The notes beneath the pieces are model-generated. The model was not told the origin of the DNA, did not search any database, and saw nothing but the letters and a program-made list of their open reading frames with translations. Positions 55,875 to 64,000 of a DNA stretch of 64,000 nt are shown piece after piece. Numbering within the stretch: the first letter of the stretch is position 1; the number at the start of each line of letters is the position of its first letter. Both the position numbers and the translations under genes were made by a program. The DNA comes from AP-15 sp963796155. Its GTDB lineage: Bacteria; Pseudomonadota; Alphaproteobacteria; ATCC43930; CGMCC-115725. The stretch covers positions 1-64,000 of the forward strand of contig CAWCKT010000055.1 in NCBI GenBank assembly GCA_963796155.1. The letters run 5' to 3'.

Positions 55875-56157
55875 CCGCCGATACTGGCGCCCCCTTGACA
55901 GAGGTCGGACCCAGCAACCATATATGTTATAGCAATTGCTTAAGGAGAAAATGATGCGCAAAACCGGGTGCCAAATTTCCCTGCCAAATGCCCCAAACCG
56001 CAGCGAAATTCCGCTGCCGGCAGGCTCGGCCAAATAGAGAGATGGTGCTGATATATCGAAGATTTTTTGCGTCGAGAGGGCGTTTTCGGGGGCTGAAAAG
56101 CGTTTTTTCCCTGCCGTCAGGGAAAACGGACTTCGTCCCCTCTCCGCGGCGCGCCGG
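55875..56157. other. AT-richer intergenic island
   Basis: A 283 bp gap with visibly lower GC than its neighbours. It contains a 28-codon frame (55951-56037) with a strong AAGGAG ribosome-binding site, and reiterated words of the TTTCCCTG type (for example TTTTTTCCCTGCCGTCAGGG, near 56105). I do not recognise a gene; the words resemble dispersed repeat remnants found in alphaproteobacteria. Confidence 0.4.
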
Positions 56158-57159
56158 TCAAATATACACCCCGCGCATCCCGCCCTCGGGATAGCGGGTA
56201 CCGGCGGCGGCGCCGATCGGGATCGCGGCGGAGATGCGGTCGATGTCGCCCGGGCTCAGCCGGATGCGCAGCGCGCCGACATTCTCCTCGAGCCGAGCTA
56301 TCTGCTTGGTGCCTGGGATCGGGACGACGTCCGGTCCTTGCGCCAAGAGCCAGGCGAGTGCCAGCTGCGCCGGGGTGCAGGCCTTCTCCGCGGCGATCGC
56401 CTCGATGCGTTCGACCAACGCGCGGTTCTTGGCGAAATTGTCGCCCATGAAGCGCGGATGACGGCCGCGCGTGTCGCCCGCGTCGAGATGGGCGAGATCG
56501 GGCACGACCCCAGCTAAGAGGCTGCGGCCGAGCGGCGCATAAGCGAAAAATGAAATGCCGAGGTCGCGGGTCAGCTCGCGCGTCTCGGTCGCCTCCTCGC
56601 GATAGAGCAGCGAGAATTCCATCTGGACCGCGGCGAGCGGGTGGGTCGCATGGGCCCGGCGGATACGCTCCGGCCGCGCCTCGCACAGCCCGAGAAAACG
56701 GACCTTGCCCTGCTCGACGAGCCGGGCCATCGCGCCGACCGTCTCCTCGACCGGCACTGCCGGATCGACCCGGTGCTGATAATAGAGGTCGATGACCTCG
56801 ACCCCGAGCCGCTTCAGGCTCGCCTCGCACGCTTGCGCCACGTAGGCCGGGCTGCCGTCGACGCCGTTGGCGCCGCCGGGGCGCCGCGTCTGGCCGAATT
56901 TGCTGGCGATCACGATGCCGTCGCGCCGGCCCCTCAGCGCCCGGCCGAGCAGCTCCTCGTTCTGACCCCAGCCATACATGTCCGAGCTGTCGAAATGATC
57001 GACGCCGAGATCGATCGCCCGGTGGATCAGCGCGATCCCTGCCCCCTCGTCGCTCGTTCCATATACCCCGGACAGCGACATGCAGCCGAGGCCGATCGCC
57101 GAGACCTCCGGGCCGGCCTTGCCGAGCCTGCGCCGTTGCGTGACCATCGTCTCGCTCAT
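56158..57159 (-). CDS. Aldo/keto reductase
   Basis: A 333-residue (beta/alpha)8 NADPH-dependent oxidoreductase. GLGCMSLSGVYG near the start, catalytic Asp and Tyr in DSSDMYGWG, Lys in IVIASKFGQ, His in YYQHRVDP and a C-terminal cofactor loop IPGTKQIARLEENV. It resembles the YajO/Tas-like group that reduces aldehydes. Start at ATG 57159 (MSETMVTQRRRLG), with AAGGAGAAG upstream. Its last 74 bases are duplicated at 47620-47691. It is divergent from the propeller gene. Confidence 0.95.
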   Translation of the reverse strand: MSETMVTQRRRLGKAGPEVSAIGLGCMSLSGVYGTSDEGAGIALIHRAIDLGVDHFDSSDMYGWGQNEELLGRALRGRRDGIVIASKFGQTRRPGGANGVDGSPAYVAQACEASLKRLGVEVIDLYYQHRVDPAVPVEETVGAMARLVEQGKVRFLGLCEARPERIRRAHATHPLAAVQMEFSLLYREEATETRELTRDLGISFFAYAPLGRSLLAGVVPDLAHLDAGDTRGRHPRFMGDNFAKNRALVERIEAIAAEKACTPAQLALAWLLAQGPDVVPIPGTKQIARLEENVGALRIRLSPGDIDRISAAIPIGAAAGTRYPEGGMRGVYI

Positions 57160-57237
57160 CGACTTCTCCTTATCCTTTGTGGCCCGCCTTATTAGAGGCG
57201 TATGATCCCCGCGGCAATCCAGGCGAGGGAGGAGTTG

Positions 57238-58287
57238 ATGGCAGCTACGTCACATGTTTACGCCGGTGCGGCGCGCTCGATGGAGGGGACGTTCGGCGGC
57301 GTCTTCCGTCAAGCCGTCGGCGACGATCGGTGGGAGAATCTCACCACCGGCTTGCCCGAGGACACTCAGGTGCATGCGATCACGGTTCATCCCGACAACC
57401 CCGATGTGGTGTATATCGGTACCACCAAAGGCGCTTTCCGCAGCACCAACCGCGGTACACGGTGGGAAAAGCTCAACCTGCCGGGGGACGCCGACATATG
57501 GTCGGTCTGTATCCACCCGAAGAACGCGCGCATTGTCTACGCCGGTGCCTCGCCCCCGGGCGTCTACCGCAGCGACGATGGCGGCGACACCTGGCGCAAG
57601 ACGGCGGATCCCGGCTTGCCCGACCGGGTGATCATGGGGTTCGCCTGCCGGGTCATGCGGCTCGGTGTCGATCCCAATTCGCCCGACGATATCTACGCAA
57701 CGCTCGAAGCCAACGGCACGATGCGCAGCCGTAACGGCGGCGAGACCTGGGAGGACTGCACCGCCGATCTGATCCGCTTCTGCGAGGAGCCCAAATATAG
57801 GAGCCGCATTGGCAGCCAGACCGAAATCGAGGGAATGCTCGACGGCCATGCGCTCGCCGTCAGCGCCGCAGCGCCCGGCACTGTGTTTCTCGCCAACCGC
57901 ATGGGCCTCTTCCGCAGCGATGACCGCGGCGAGACCTGGAAGGACATGGAGATCGGCCGGTTCTCGCCGCTGACCTATGGCCGCGACATCCGCGTCTCGC
58001 CGCATGACCCCAAGGTCATGTATGCCTGCCTCAGCCCGGCGGCGCGCAGCACCGACGGGTCGATCTACCGCAGCGAGGATGTCGGCCGCACCTGGAAGCG
58101 CTTCGATCACGGGGTCAAGGCCGAAGCCACGATGATGGCGGTCGCCGTGCACCCGCGCGATCCCAACCAGGTTTACGGCGTCTCGCGCTTCGGGCAGGTC
58201 TTCGGCACGCAGGACGGCGGCCGCACCTGGCGCGAGCACCGGTTGCCGGAAGGCGCTCGCGACCTGTACGCGGTCGCCTGCGGATAG
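57238..58287 (+). CDS. Asp-box (BNR/sialidase-like) beta-propeller protein
   Basis: A 349-residue protein from ATG 57238, preceded by GGGAGGAG. Six Asp-box-type repeats are visible, e.g. YRSDDGGDTWRK, MRSRNGGETWED, FRSDDRGETWKD, YRSEDVGRTWKR and FGTQDGGRTWRE, spaced at 45-60 residues. No signal peptide and no sialidase catalytic arginine triad that I can identify, so it is better described as a WD40/YVTN/BNR-like repeat protein of unknown function. A palindrome lies just downstream before the aldolase gene. Confidence 0.85.
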   Translation: MAATSHVYAGAARSMEGTFGGVFRQAVGDDRWENLTTGLPEDTQVHAITVHPDNPDVVYIGTTKGAFRSTNRGTRWEKLNLPGDADIWSVCIHPKNARIVYAGASPPGVYRSDDGGDTWRKTADPGLPDRVIMGFACRVMRLGVDPNSPDDIYATLEANGTMRSRNGGETWEDCTADLIRFCEEPKYRSRIGSQTEIEGMLDGHALAVSAAAPGTVFLANRMGLFRSDDRGETWKDMEIGRFSPLTYGRDIRVSPHDPKVMYACLSPAARSTDGSIYRSEDVGRTWKRFDHGVKAEATMMAVAVHPRDPNQVYGVSRFGQVFGTQDGGRTWREHRLPEGARDLYAVACG

Positions 58288-58306
58288 CGTAAGCTTTGTC
58301 CCTCAC

Positions 58307-58341
58307 CCCTCCTTCTCCCCACGAATGGGGAGAAGGAGGGG
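58307..58341 (+). terminator. Palindrome between the propeller and aldolase genes (possible terminator)
   Basis: CCCCTCCTTCTCCCC pairs perfectly with GGGGAGAAGGAGGGG around the loop ACGAA/T, giving a 15 bp stem. No T-run follows, so it is not a classic intrinsic terminator; it also resembles the dispersed palindromic elements seen elsewhere in the window. Confidence 0.45.
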
Positions 58342-58355
58342 CGCCGTTAGGGAAC

Positions 58356-59156
58356 ATGTCGATGGCCGAAGAGACCCGCAACTCGATGAAGCAGAAGCTC
58401 GCTGCCGGCGAGCTGGTGCTTTGCATGAACCTGCGCCTCGCGCGCAGCGTCGACATCGCGATGGTCGCCAAGGCGGGCGGCTACGATGCGCTCTATGTCG
58501 ATATGGAGCACAGTCCCTACTCGATCGAGACCACCTCGACGATCTGCGCCGCCGCCCTCGGCATCGGCATTACCCCGCTGGTGCGGGTGCCGAGCCATGA
58601 CGCGCATTGGTCGAGCCGGGTACTCGACGGCGGCGCGCAGGGTGTCATCGTTCCGCATGTCAATAACCGCGGCGAGGCCGAGGCCGTCGTGCGCAATTGC
58701 CGCTTCCCGCCCGTGGGCCGCCGCTCGGTGATGGGGCTCGGGCCGGCGCTCGGTTATCGCGCCGCACCGCTCGGCGAGCTGAACGACCGCCTCAACCGTG
58801 ATACCGCGCTGATCGTCATGCTGGAAACCGCCGAGGGCATCGACAATGCCGCGGTGATCGCCGCATTGCCCGGGATCGACGTGTTGCTGATCGGCTCGGG
58901 CGACTTGACGACGGACTACGGTATTCCCGGGCAGGTCGACCACCCGCGTCTGCGCGAGGCCTATGAGCGCGTCGCGGAAGCCTGCCGGGCGCACGGCAAG
59001 GTGCTGGGTGTCGGCGGCATCCGCCACAATGTCGCGCTGCAGGGCGAGCTGATCCGTCTCGGCGCGCGCTTTGTGATCGCCGGCACCGACGTCAATTACG
59101 TCCTCGCCGGCGCGCGCCAGGACACGACGGCATTACGCGCGATCCCGCTCGGGTAA
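58356..59156 (+). CDS. HpcH/HpaI-family aldolase
   Basis: A 266-residue class II pyruvate-type aldolase or citrate-lyase-like enzyme. DALYVDMEHSPYSIE supplies catalytic and metal residues, VRVPSHD the phosphate/metal loop, VMLETAEGIDNA the metal-binding Glu and LIGSGDLTTDYG the metal-binding Asp. ATG 58356 is chosen because the open frame upstream runs through the palindrome. Reversible aldol cleavage of 4-hydroxy-2-oxo acids is the family reaction; substrate is unknown. AlkB follows within 8 bp. Confidence 0.92.
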   Translation: MSMAEETRNSMKQKLAAGELVLCMNLRLARSVDIAMVAKAGGYDALYVDMEHSPYSIETTSTICAAALGIGITPLVRVPSHDAHWSSRVLDGGAQGVIVPHVNNRGEAEAVVRNCRFPPVGRRSVMGLGPALGYRAAPLGELNDRLNRDTALIVMLETAEGIDNAAVIAALPGIDVLLIGSGDLTTDYGIPGQVDHPRLREAYERVAEACRAHGKVLGVGGIRHNVALQGELIRLGARFVIAGTDVNYVLAGARQDTTALRAIPLG

Positions 59157-59163
59157 TCCGCGA

Positions 59164-59811
59164 TTGGGCGATCTGCTGAGTTGCCTCGAGCCGGCGGAAA
59201 GCATCGAACCGCTCGGGGAAAGAGCCGTGGTGCTGCGCGGCTTCGCGCGGCATGAGGCGGCGGTTCTGGTCGCGGCGGTGGCGGAAATCACCGCCTCCGC
59301 ACCGTTCCGCAACATGATTACGCCCGGCGGCTTCCGGATGTCGGTGGCGATGACCAATTGCGGCCGGGCGGGCTGGGTAACGGATCGCAAAGGCTATCGC
59401 TACGAGTTCGTCGACCCGATAACCGGCTGTGCATGGCCCCCGATGCCGCCATCTTTTCGGGGCCTCGCCGCAGGTGCTGCGGAAGCCGCCGGTTTTGCCG
59501 GTTTCGAACCCGATGCGTGCCTGATCAACCGATACGAACCCGGAACGCGGCTGTCGCTGCACCGTGACGAGAACGAACGCGACCTGACGGCGCCGATCGT
59601 CTCGGTTTCTCTCGGGCTGCCCGCGATTTTCTTGTTTGGCGGCAACAGCCGCGGCGACCGGCCTAGCCGCATTGGGCTGGAGAGCGGCGATGTCGTGGTG
59701 TGGGGCGGCCCCGATCGTCTGGTCTATCACGGCGTCGCGCCGCTTGCCGAAGGAGACGATCCGCTGACCGGGCCATGCCGGATCAATCTGACCTTTCGCA
59801 AGGCGCTTTGA
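59164..59811 (+). CDS. alkB: Alpha-ketoglutarate-dependent DNA dealkylase AlkB
   Basis: A 215-residue Fe(II)/2-oxoglutarate dioxygenase removing methyl groups from N1-methyladenine and N3-methylcytosine. The metal triad is HRDEN (His and Asp) and YHGVAPL (His); the 2-oxoglutarate Arg is in CRINLTFR. MSVAMTNCGRAGW and YRYEFVDPITG are AlkB-specific. The start is TTG 59164; no strong ribosome-binding site is visible, so a coupled start after the aldolase stop is likely. No ada gene is adjacent. Confidence 0.95.
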   Translation: MGDLLSCLEPAESIEPLGERAVVLRGFARHEAAVLVAAVAEITASAPFRNMITPGGFRMSVAMTNCGRAGWVTDRKGYRYEFVDPITGCAWPPMPPSFRGLAAGAAEAAGFAGFEPDACLINRYEPGTRLSLHRDENERDLTAPIVSVSLGLPAIFLFGGNSRGDRPSRIGLESGDVVVWGGPDRLVYHGVAPLAEGDDPLTGPCRINLTFRKAL

Positions 59812-59824
59812 GCCTGTCGGAAAT

Positions 59825-62800
59825 TTATTCGGCTGGCTGATGATGATGGATGACCGCCGGTCGCGGATAGTTGCCGGCGGGTACCAGGGCGTGGTCGTGG
59901 GCGATGCCCGCCGGCCGGCCACGGCGTCCGGCGAGCCAGTCGGAGAGGCGGTCCATGTAAATGTAGGTGACCGGGATCGTAAACAGGGTCAGCGCCTGCG
60001 ACACGACGAGCCCGCCCACGACGGCCACGCCCAAGGGCTGGCGCAATGATGCACCGGCGCCGAGCCCGAGTGCGATCGGCAGGATGCCAAAGATCGCCGC
60101 CATTGTCGTCATCATAATCGGGCGAAAGCGCAGTACGGCTGCCTCGACGATCGCCTCTTCCGCCGATTTATGCTCGTGCCGGCGGCGCTCGATCGCGAAG
60201 TCGATCATCATGATCGCGTTTTTCTTGACTATGCCGATCAGCATGATCAGCCCGATGATCGCGATGACGCTCAAATCAAAGCCGAAGAGCTGCAGGCACA
60301 GCAGCGCGCCGACGCCGGCCGGCGGCAAGCTCATCAGGATTGTGACCGGGTGAATGAAGCTCTCGTACAAGACGCCGAGCACGATGTAGACGGCAAAGAT
60401 CGCCGCCGCGATCAACAGGGGCTCGGTCGATAGCGAGCTCTCGAACGCCTGGGCGGTGCCCTGGAACGAAGTTTCGATGGTCTTTGGCAGCCCCATCTCC
60501 GCCGTCGCCTGGTCGATCCGGTCGACCGCCTGGCCGAGCGAGGTCCCGGGTGCCAGATTGAATGATAGGGTCGCTGCGGGAAATTGGTCCTGATGATTGA
60601 CCGATAGCGCGGTCGTGGTCGGCACCAGCCGGGCAAACTCGCTGACTGGGACCAGTTGCCCGCCCGAACCGTGGACATAAAGACGCGACAGGGCCGAGAT
60701 ATCTTTCTGGTATTGCGGCTCCAGCTCCATCACGACGTGATAGGTATTGAGATTACCGTAGACTTCGGTCACGTAGCGCTGGCCGAAGGCGTCGTAAAGA
60801 GTGGTCTCAATGGTGCCGGGATTGACGCCGACGCGCGTGGCGAGATCGCGGTTGATGTCGATCTTCAATTGTGGGCTGGCGAGTTGCATGTCGCTGGCGA
60901 CATCCTCGATGCCGGGGATGGTCTTCAGCTTGTCTTCGACCTTTGGCGCCCATTGTTGCAATTCAGCGAGATCGGTGTCCTGCAATGTGTACTGGTATTC
61001 GGTTGCAGTTAGCCGCCCGCCGACCTGGATCGTTTCGAGCGGCTGCAGGTAGGTGTGGATGCCGGGAACCTGGGCCAGCTTTGGCCGCAGTCGGTCGATG
61101 ATCTGCTGTTCGCTCGCCTTGCGCTGATCCCAAGGCTTCAGCGAGATGAACAGGCGGCCGGTGTTGTTGCCCTGACTGGCGCCGCCGCCGATCGCCGACC
61201 CGACCGACACGACGTCGGGATCGCGCATAATTACTGCCGCGGCGCGCTGCTGCAGATCGGCCAGGCCCATGAACGAAACGTCCGGAGAACCCTTGGTGAA
61301 TCCGAAGATGATGCCGGTGTCCTCTTCGGGGATGAAGCCCTTCGGGATCTCGACGACGAGCCAGCCGGTCAACGCGATCAGGGCGAGATTGAACAGCATC
61401 GCCCAAAGCCGAATTTTCAGCACCCCGCGCAAGGTCCGCTGATAGCCGTGTAGGGTGCGTTCAAAAGCCCATTCGCTCCATCGATAGAGGCGCCCGTGCT
61501 TGACCCGCCGCGGATCGACGAGAAACAGCGACGCCATCATCGGCGACAAGGTCAGCGCGATGATCGCGGACAGCACGATCGCGACCGAAACGGTCACGCC
61601 GAATTCGCGGAACAGACGGCCAACGATCCCGCCCATGAACAGGACCGGGATGAAGACCGCGATCAGCGAGATCGTGATCGACACGATCGTAAAGCCGATC
61701 TCGCCGGCGCCCTTTAATGCCGCGGTCAGAGGATCATCGCCCTGTTCGAGATAACGGTAGACGTTTTCAAGCATGACAATCGCATCGTCGACGACGAGGC
61801 CGACAGCAAGGGTCAGGCCCATCAGCGAGAGGTTGTCGAGGCTGTCGCCAAAGAAATAGAGGATCGGAAAGGTCCCGAGCAACGACAGCGGCACCGTGAC
61901 GCTCGGGATCACCGTCGCCCAAAAACTACGCAGAAACAAAAAGATGACGAGGACGACGAGGACGACCGTGAAGAGCAGGGTCAGCTTCACATCGGTAAAG
62001 CTGGCGCCGATCGACAGCGAGCGGTCGTTGACAACGCTGACCTTGATCGAGGGCGGCATCCCGGCCTCGAACGCCGGCAGGTGGGCCTTTATGTTGTCGA
62101 CGACCTGCAAGGTGTTCGACCCCGCCTGCCGCCAGATGCCGATCATCTCGCCGATGTGGTTGTTGACCCAGTCTAGCTGCAGCGGGACATCGGACCCAAC
62201 GACGACCCGGCCGATGTCGCTGATGCGCACCGGCGCGCCGTTGCGGTACGCGACGATGACGCGGCTCAACGGGCCGGTCTGCAACAACTGCCCGTTGGCG
62301 CCGATCTGATAGGCCTGCTCCGAGCCCTGCAACGCGCCGACCGGCTCTTCGAGGGTATTGTTGGTAATCGCCGTCGCGACATCGTCGATGCCAATGCTGC
62401 GCGCCGCCATCTCCGTCGGGTTTAGCTGCACCGTCGGCGCATATTTCTGCTCGCCGAAAATGACGACCTGCGCGATGCCCGGCAGCATCGAGACGCGCTG
62501 GGCGAGGTTCAAATCGGCGTATTGGTCGAGCTCGGGCAGGCTCATGACGTTCGAGGTCAGCCCGAGAATGAATACCGGCTTTTCGGCGGGATTGACCTTT
62601 TTGTAGGTCGGCGGATTGGGCAGTTCTTTTGGCAGCACCCCGCTGGCGGCGTTGATCGCCGCCTGGACATCGCCGGCCGCACCGTCGATGTCGCGCGACA
62701 ACGCGAATTGCAAGGTAATGACGCTGCTGCCCTCAATATTGTACGAGGTGATCTGCGAGATACCGGGAAGGCTGGCGAATTGCCGCTCGAGTGGCTGCGC

Positions 62801-62989
62801 CACCGACGAGGCCATGATTTCGGGGCTCGCACCCGGCAGGCTGGTGGTGACGCTGATCGTCGGGAAATCGACGTTCGGCAGAGCCGCGACCGGCAGCAGG
62901 TTGTAGCCGATGATCCCGCCGACAAAGAGTGCTGCCATCAACAACGCGGTAGCAATCGGGCGCCGGATAAAAGGCTCCGAGATGCTCAT
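59825..62989 (-). CDS. RND efflux permease, MdtB/MdtC-like
   Basis: A 1054-residue inner-membrane RND exporter. The start is ATG 62989 (MSISEPFIRRPIATALLMAA), overlapping the adaptor stop (ATGA). TM4 carries GLTLAVGLVVDDAIVMLENV, and the second half opens FIPEEDTGIIFGFTKG; ANTLEEPVG-type porter segments agree with the MdtB/MdtC branch. It is a different branch from the HAE1 pump at 32624-35794. The C-terminal end bears a His/Pro-rich tail. Exported compounds unknown. Confidence 0.96.
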   Translation of the reverse strand: MSISEPFIRRPIATALLMAALFVGGIIGYNLLPVAALPNVDFPTISVTTSLPGASPEIMASSVAQPLERQFASLPGISQITSYNIEGSSVITLQFALSRDIDGAAGDVQAAINAASGVLPKELPNPPTYKKVNPAEKPVFILGLTSNVMSLPELDQYADLNLAQRVSMLPGIAQVVIFGEQKYAPTVQLNPTEMAARSIGIDDVATAITNNTLEEPVGALQGSEQAYQIGANGQLLQTGPLSRVIVAYRNGAPVRISDIGRVVVGSDVPLQLDWVNNHIGEMIGIWRQAGSNTLQVVDNIKAHLPAFEAGMPPSIKVSVVNDRSLSIGASFTDVKLTLLFTVVLVVLVIFLFLRSFWATVIPSVTVPLSLLGTFPILYFFGDSLDNLSLMGLTLAVGLVVDDAIVMLENVYRYLEQGDDPLTAALKGAGEIGFTIVSITISLIAVFIPVLFMGGIVGRLFREFGVTVSVAIVLSAIIALTLSPMMASLFLVDPRRVKHGRLYRWSEWAFERTLHGYQRTLRGVLKIRLWAMLFNLALIALTGWLVVEIPKGFIPEEDTGIIFGFTKGSPDVSFMGLADLQQRAAAVIMRDPDVVSVGSAIGGGASQGNNTGRLFISLKPWDQRKASEQQIIDRLRPKLAQVPGIHTYLQPLETIQVGGRLTATEYQYTLQDTDLAELQQWAPKVEDKLKTIPGIEDVASDMQLASPQLKIDINRDLATRVGVNPGTIETTLYDAFGQRYVTEVYGNLNTYHVVMELEPQYQKDISALSRLYVHGSGGQLVPVSEFARLVPTTTALSVNHQDQFPAATLSFNLAPGTSLGQAVDRIDQATAEMGLPKTIETSFQGTAQAFESSLSTEPLLIAAAIFAVYIVLGVLYESFIHPVTILMSLPPAGVGALLCLQLFGFDLSVIAIIGLIMLIGIVKKNAIMMIDFAIERRRHEHKSAEEAIVEAAVLRFRPIMMTTMAAIFGILPIALGLGAGASLRQPLGVAVVGGLVVSQALTLFTIPVTYIYMDRLSDWLAGRRGRPAGIAHDHALVPAGNYPRPAVIHHHQPAE

Positions 62990-64000
62990 CGCGGAACCAC
63001 CCCTTGGGTTCCTGACGGGCCGGTCGTGATCCCGGTGCTCCCGACGCCTTCCGCCCCGATTTCCGGCTCGCGCGCATTCATTTGACCCGGTCGTCCGGCT
63101 GCGACGGCGACCCTGACGCCCGGCGTCAGCTCGGCCTGGCCGGAGGCGACAACCTGCTGCCCGGCCGCGAGCCCCTTGCCGGTGATCAAGGCGCGTCCGT
63201 TCTCGACTTGGGTGATCGTCACCGGGACCGGCTCGACCGTCGAATTCGGCGCGATCCGATAGACGAACGGGCCGCTCGGTCCCATCAGCACTGCCCCCGC
63301 CGGAACCGTGATGCCGTTCTTGACGACCCTCAGCACGAGATGGGCGTTGACGAACTCGCCCGGCCACAGCGCGGCGTCGTTGTTGGCAAATTGGGCCTTC
63401 AACGTCACCGTCCCGGTGTTCTGGGCGACCTCATTGTTGATGACTTTGAGAACGCCCTCGGAAAGCTGCCGGTTGTCGTCGCCGTTGAAAGCCAGCACCG
63501 AAAGCGGATGCTGCGCCATTGCCGCCCGGATGCGGTCGAGGTCCTGCTCCGGGACGGTGAACGTCAGATAGATCGGCTTGATCTGGGTCACAACAACGAG
63601 CGGGGTCGCGGCACTAGCCTGCACCAGATTGCCGATATCGACGAGACGCAGTCCGGTTATGCCGTCGATCGGCGAGGTGATCGCGGAGTAGGCGACGTTC
63701 AGTTTGGCGGCGTCGATTTGCGCTTGGTCGGACTGCACCGAGGCGACCAGCTGATCGACGGTCGCCTTTTGGGTATCGTATTGCTGTTGGGTTACCGCCA
63801 AGTGGGTGTTCACCAGCGCCGCGTATCGGGTCAGAATGAGCTTTGCGTTTTCGAGATTGGCCTCGTCCTTGGCCTTGTTCGCCTCGGCCTGCTCGAGCTG
63901 CGCCTGATAGGGCCGCGGGTCGATCTGCACGAGCAGATCGCCCGCATGGACGTACTGGCCTTCGGTGTAGGCAACTTTGGTGATGTTGCCGTCGACCCGG
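62986..64000 (-). CDS. RND efflux periplasmic adaptor, MdtA-like (5' end outside window)
   Basis: The frame runs open to the right edge, so the N-terminus is missing; about 338 residues are visible. The lipoyl half-motif YVHAGDLLVQIDPRPYQAQL, a coiled-coil hairpin (EANKAKDEANLENAKLILTR on) and the second lipoyl part NVAYSAITSPIDGITGLR identify an adaptor of the MdtA group. The stop overlaps the permease start by 4 bp. The C-terminus is a Gly/Pro/Thr-rich tail. Confidence 0.94.
   Translation of the reverse strand, partial: RVDGNITKVAYTEGQYVHAGDLLVQIDPRPYQAQLEQAEANKAKDEANLENAKLILTRYAALVNTHLAVTQQQYDTQKATVDQLVASVQSDQAQIDAAKLNVAYSAITSPIDGITGLRLVDIGNLVQASAATPLVVVTQIKPIYLTFTVPEQDLDRIRAAMAQHPLSVLAFNGDDNRQLSEGVLKVINNEVAQNTGTVTLKAQFANNDAALWPGEFVNAHLVLRVVKNGITVPAGAVLMGPSGPFVYRIAPNSTVEPVPVTITQVENGRALITGKGLAAGQQVVASGQAELTPGVRVAVAAGRPGQMNAREPEIGAEGVGSTGITTGPSGTQGVVPR

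Noticed and set aside
55951..56037. 28-codon frame with strong AAGGAG site
   Set aside because: No recognisable protein character, set in repeat-like low-GC sequence; reported only as part of the island.

Overview
The window is GC-rich DNA from an alphaproteobacterium. The rRNA operon has the order 16S, tRNA-Ile(GAU), tRNA-Ala(UGC), 23S, 5S, tRNA-fMet(CAU), and the surrounding genes (Bug-type binding protein, FixJ-like regulators, short palindromic repeats, HpnM/MlaC protein) fit that class. The 16S signatures are alphaproteobacterial, but I cannot name a genus from reading alone.

Layout. 1-3175: tail of a SoeA/PsrA-like molybdopterin oxidoreductase and its DmsC/SoeC-like membrane anchor, with no iron-sulfur subunit between them. 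3208-9397: a complete rrn operon behind a clear promoter. Its 23S gene is split in the helix-45 region by an intervening sequence (6916-7354) that encodes a four-helix-bundle protein and is bounded by an inverted repeat. 9421-16570: a tightly packed minus-strand operon with two paralogous P1B-like ATPases, one with intact catalytic motifs and one with them lost, plus several small membrane or unrecognised proteins. This is the best candidate here for an undescribed system. 16984-21619: SDR, alpha/beta hydrolase, a frameshifted Hsp20 gene and Lon. 21709-25755: sensory cluster of MEDS protein, GAF/PAS histidine kinase, single-domain receiver and divergent FixJ-like regulator. 25941-35962: winged-helix regulator, HpnM/MlaC protein, LysR with divergent MFS transporter, Na/Pi symporter, an HAE1-type RND pump and a 35-residue basic protein. 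36044-47613: frameshifted amidase, hydroxyacid dehydrogenase, then gpmI, ctpA, rppH, a PQQ-like propeller protein, a Bug protein, DsbD and a periplasmic redoxin.

47620-56157 is a gene graveyard, interrupted by one intact cyclase/ATPase/TPR regulator (48749-51949). It holds two separated pieces of an acyl-CoA synthetase, three direct-repeat copies of a thiolase 3' end (two carrying the same TA-flanked MITE), a serine-hydrolase tail, a duplicated aldo/keto-reductase tail, a DUF433/DUF5615 toxin-antitoxin pair and a Phd-type antitoxin beside a truncated PemK-like toxin. 56158-64000 returns to ordinary genes: aldo/keto reductase, Asp-box propeller protein, HpcH/HpaI aldolase, AlkB, and an MdtABC-like RND pump whose adaptor gene runs off the right edge.

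Three otherwise ordinary genes (hsp20, amidase, acyl-CoA synthetase) are each broken by a single-base shift. Two of these fall exactly at GAGT(T)CG, i.e. at GANTC, the alphaproteobacterial CcrM methylation site, so read error at a modified motif is a serious alternative to true decay.
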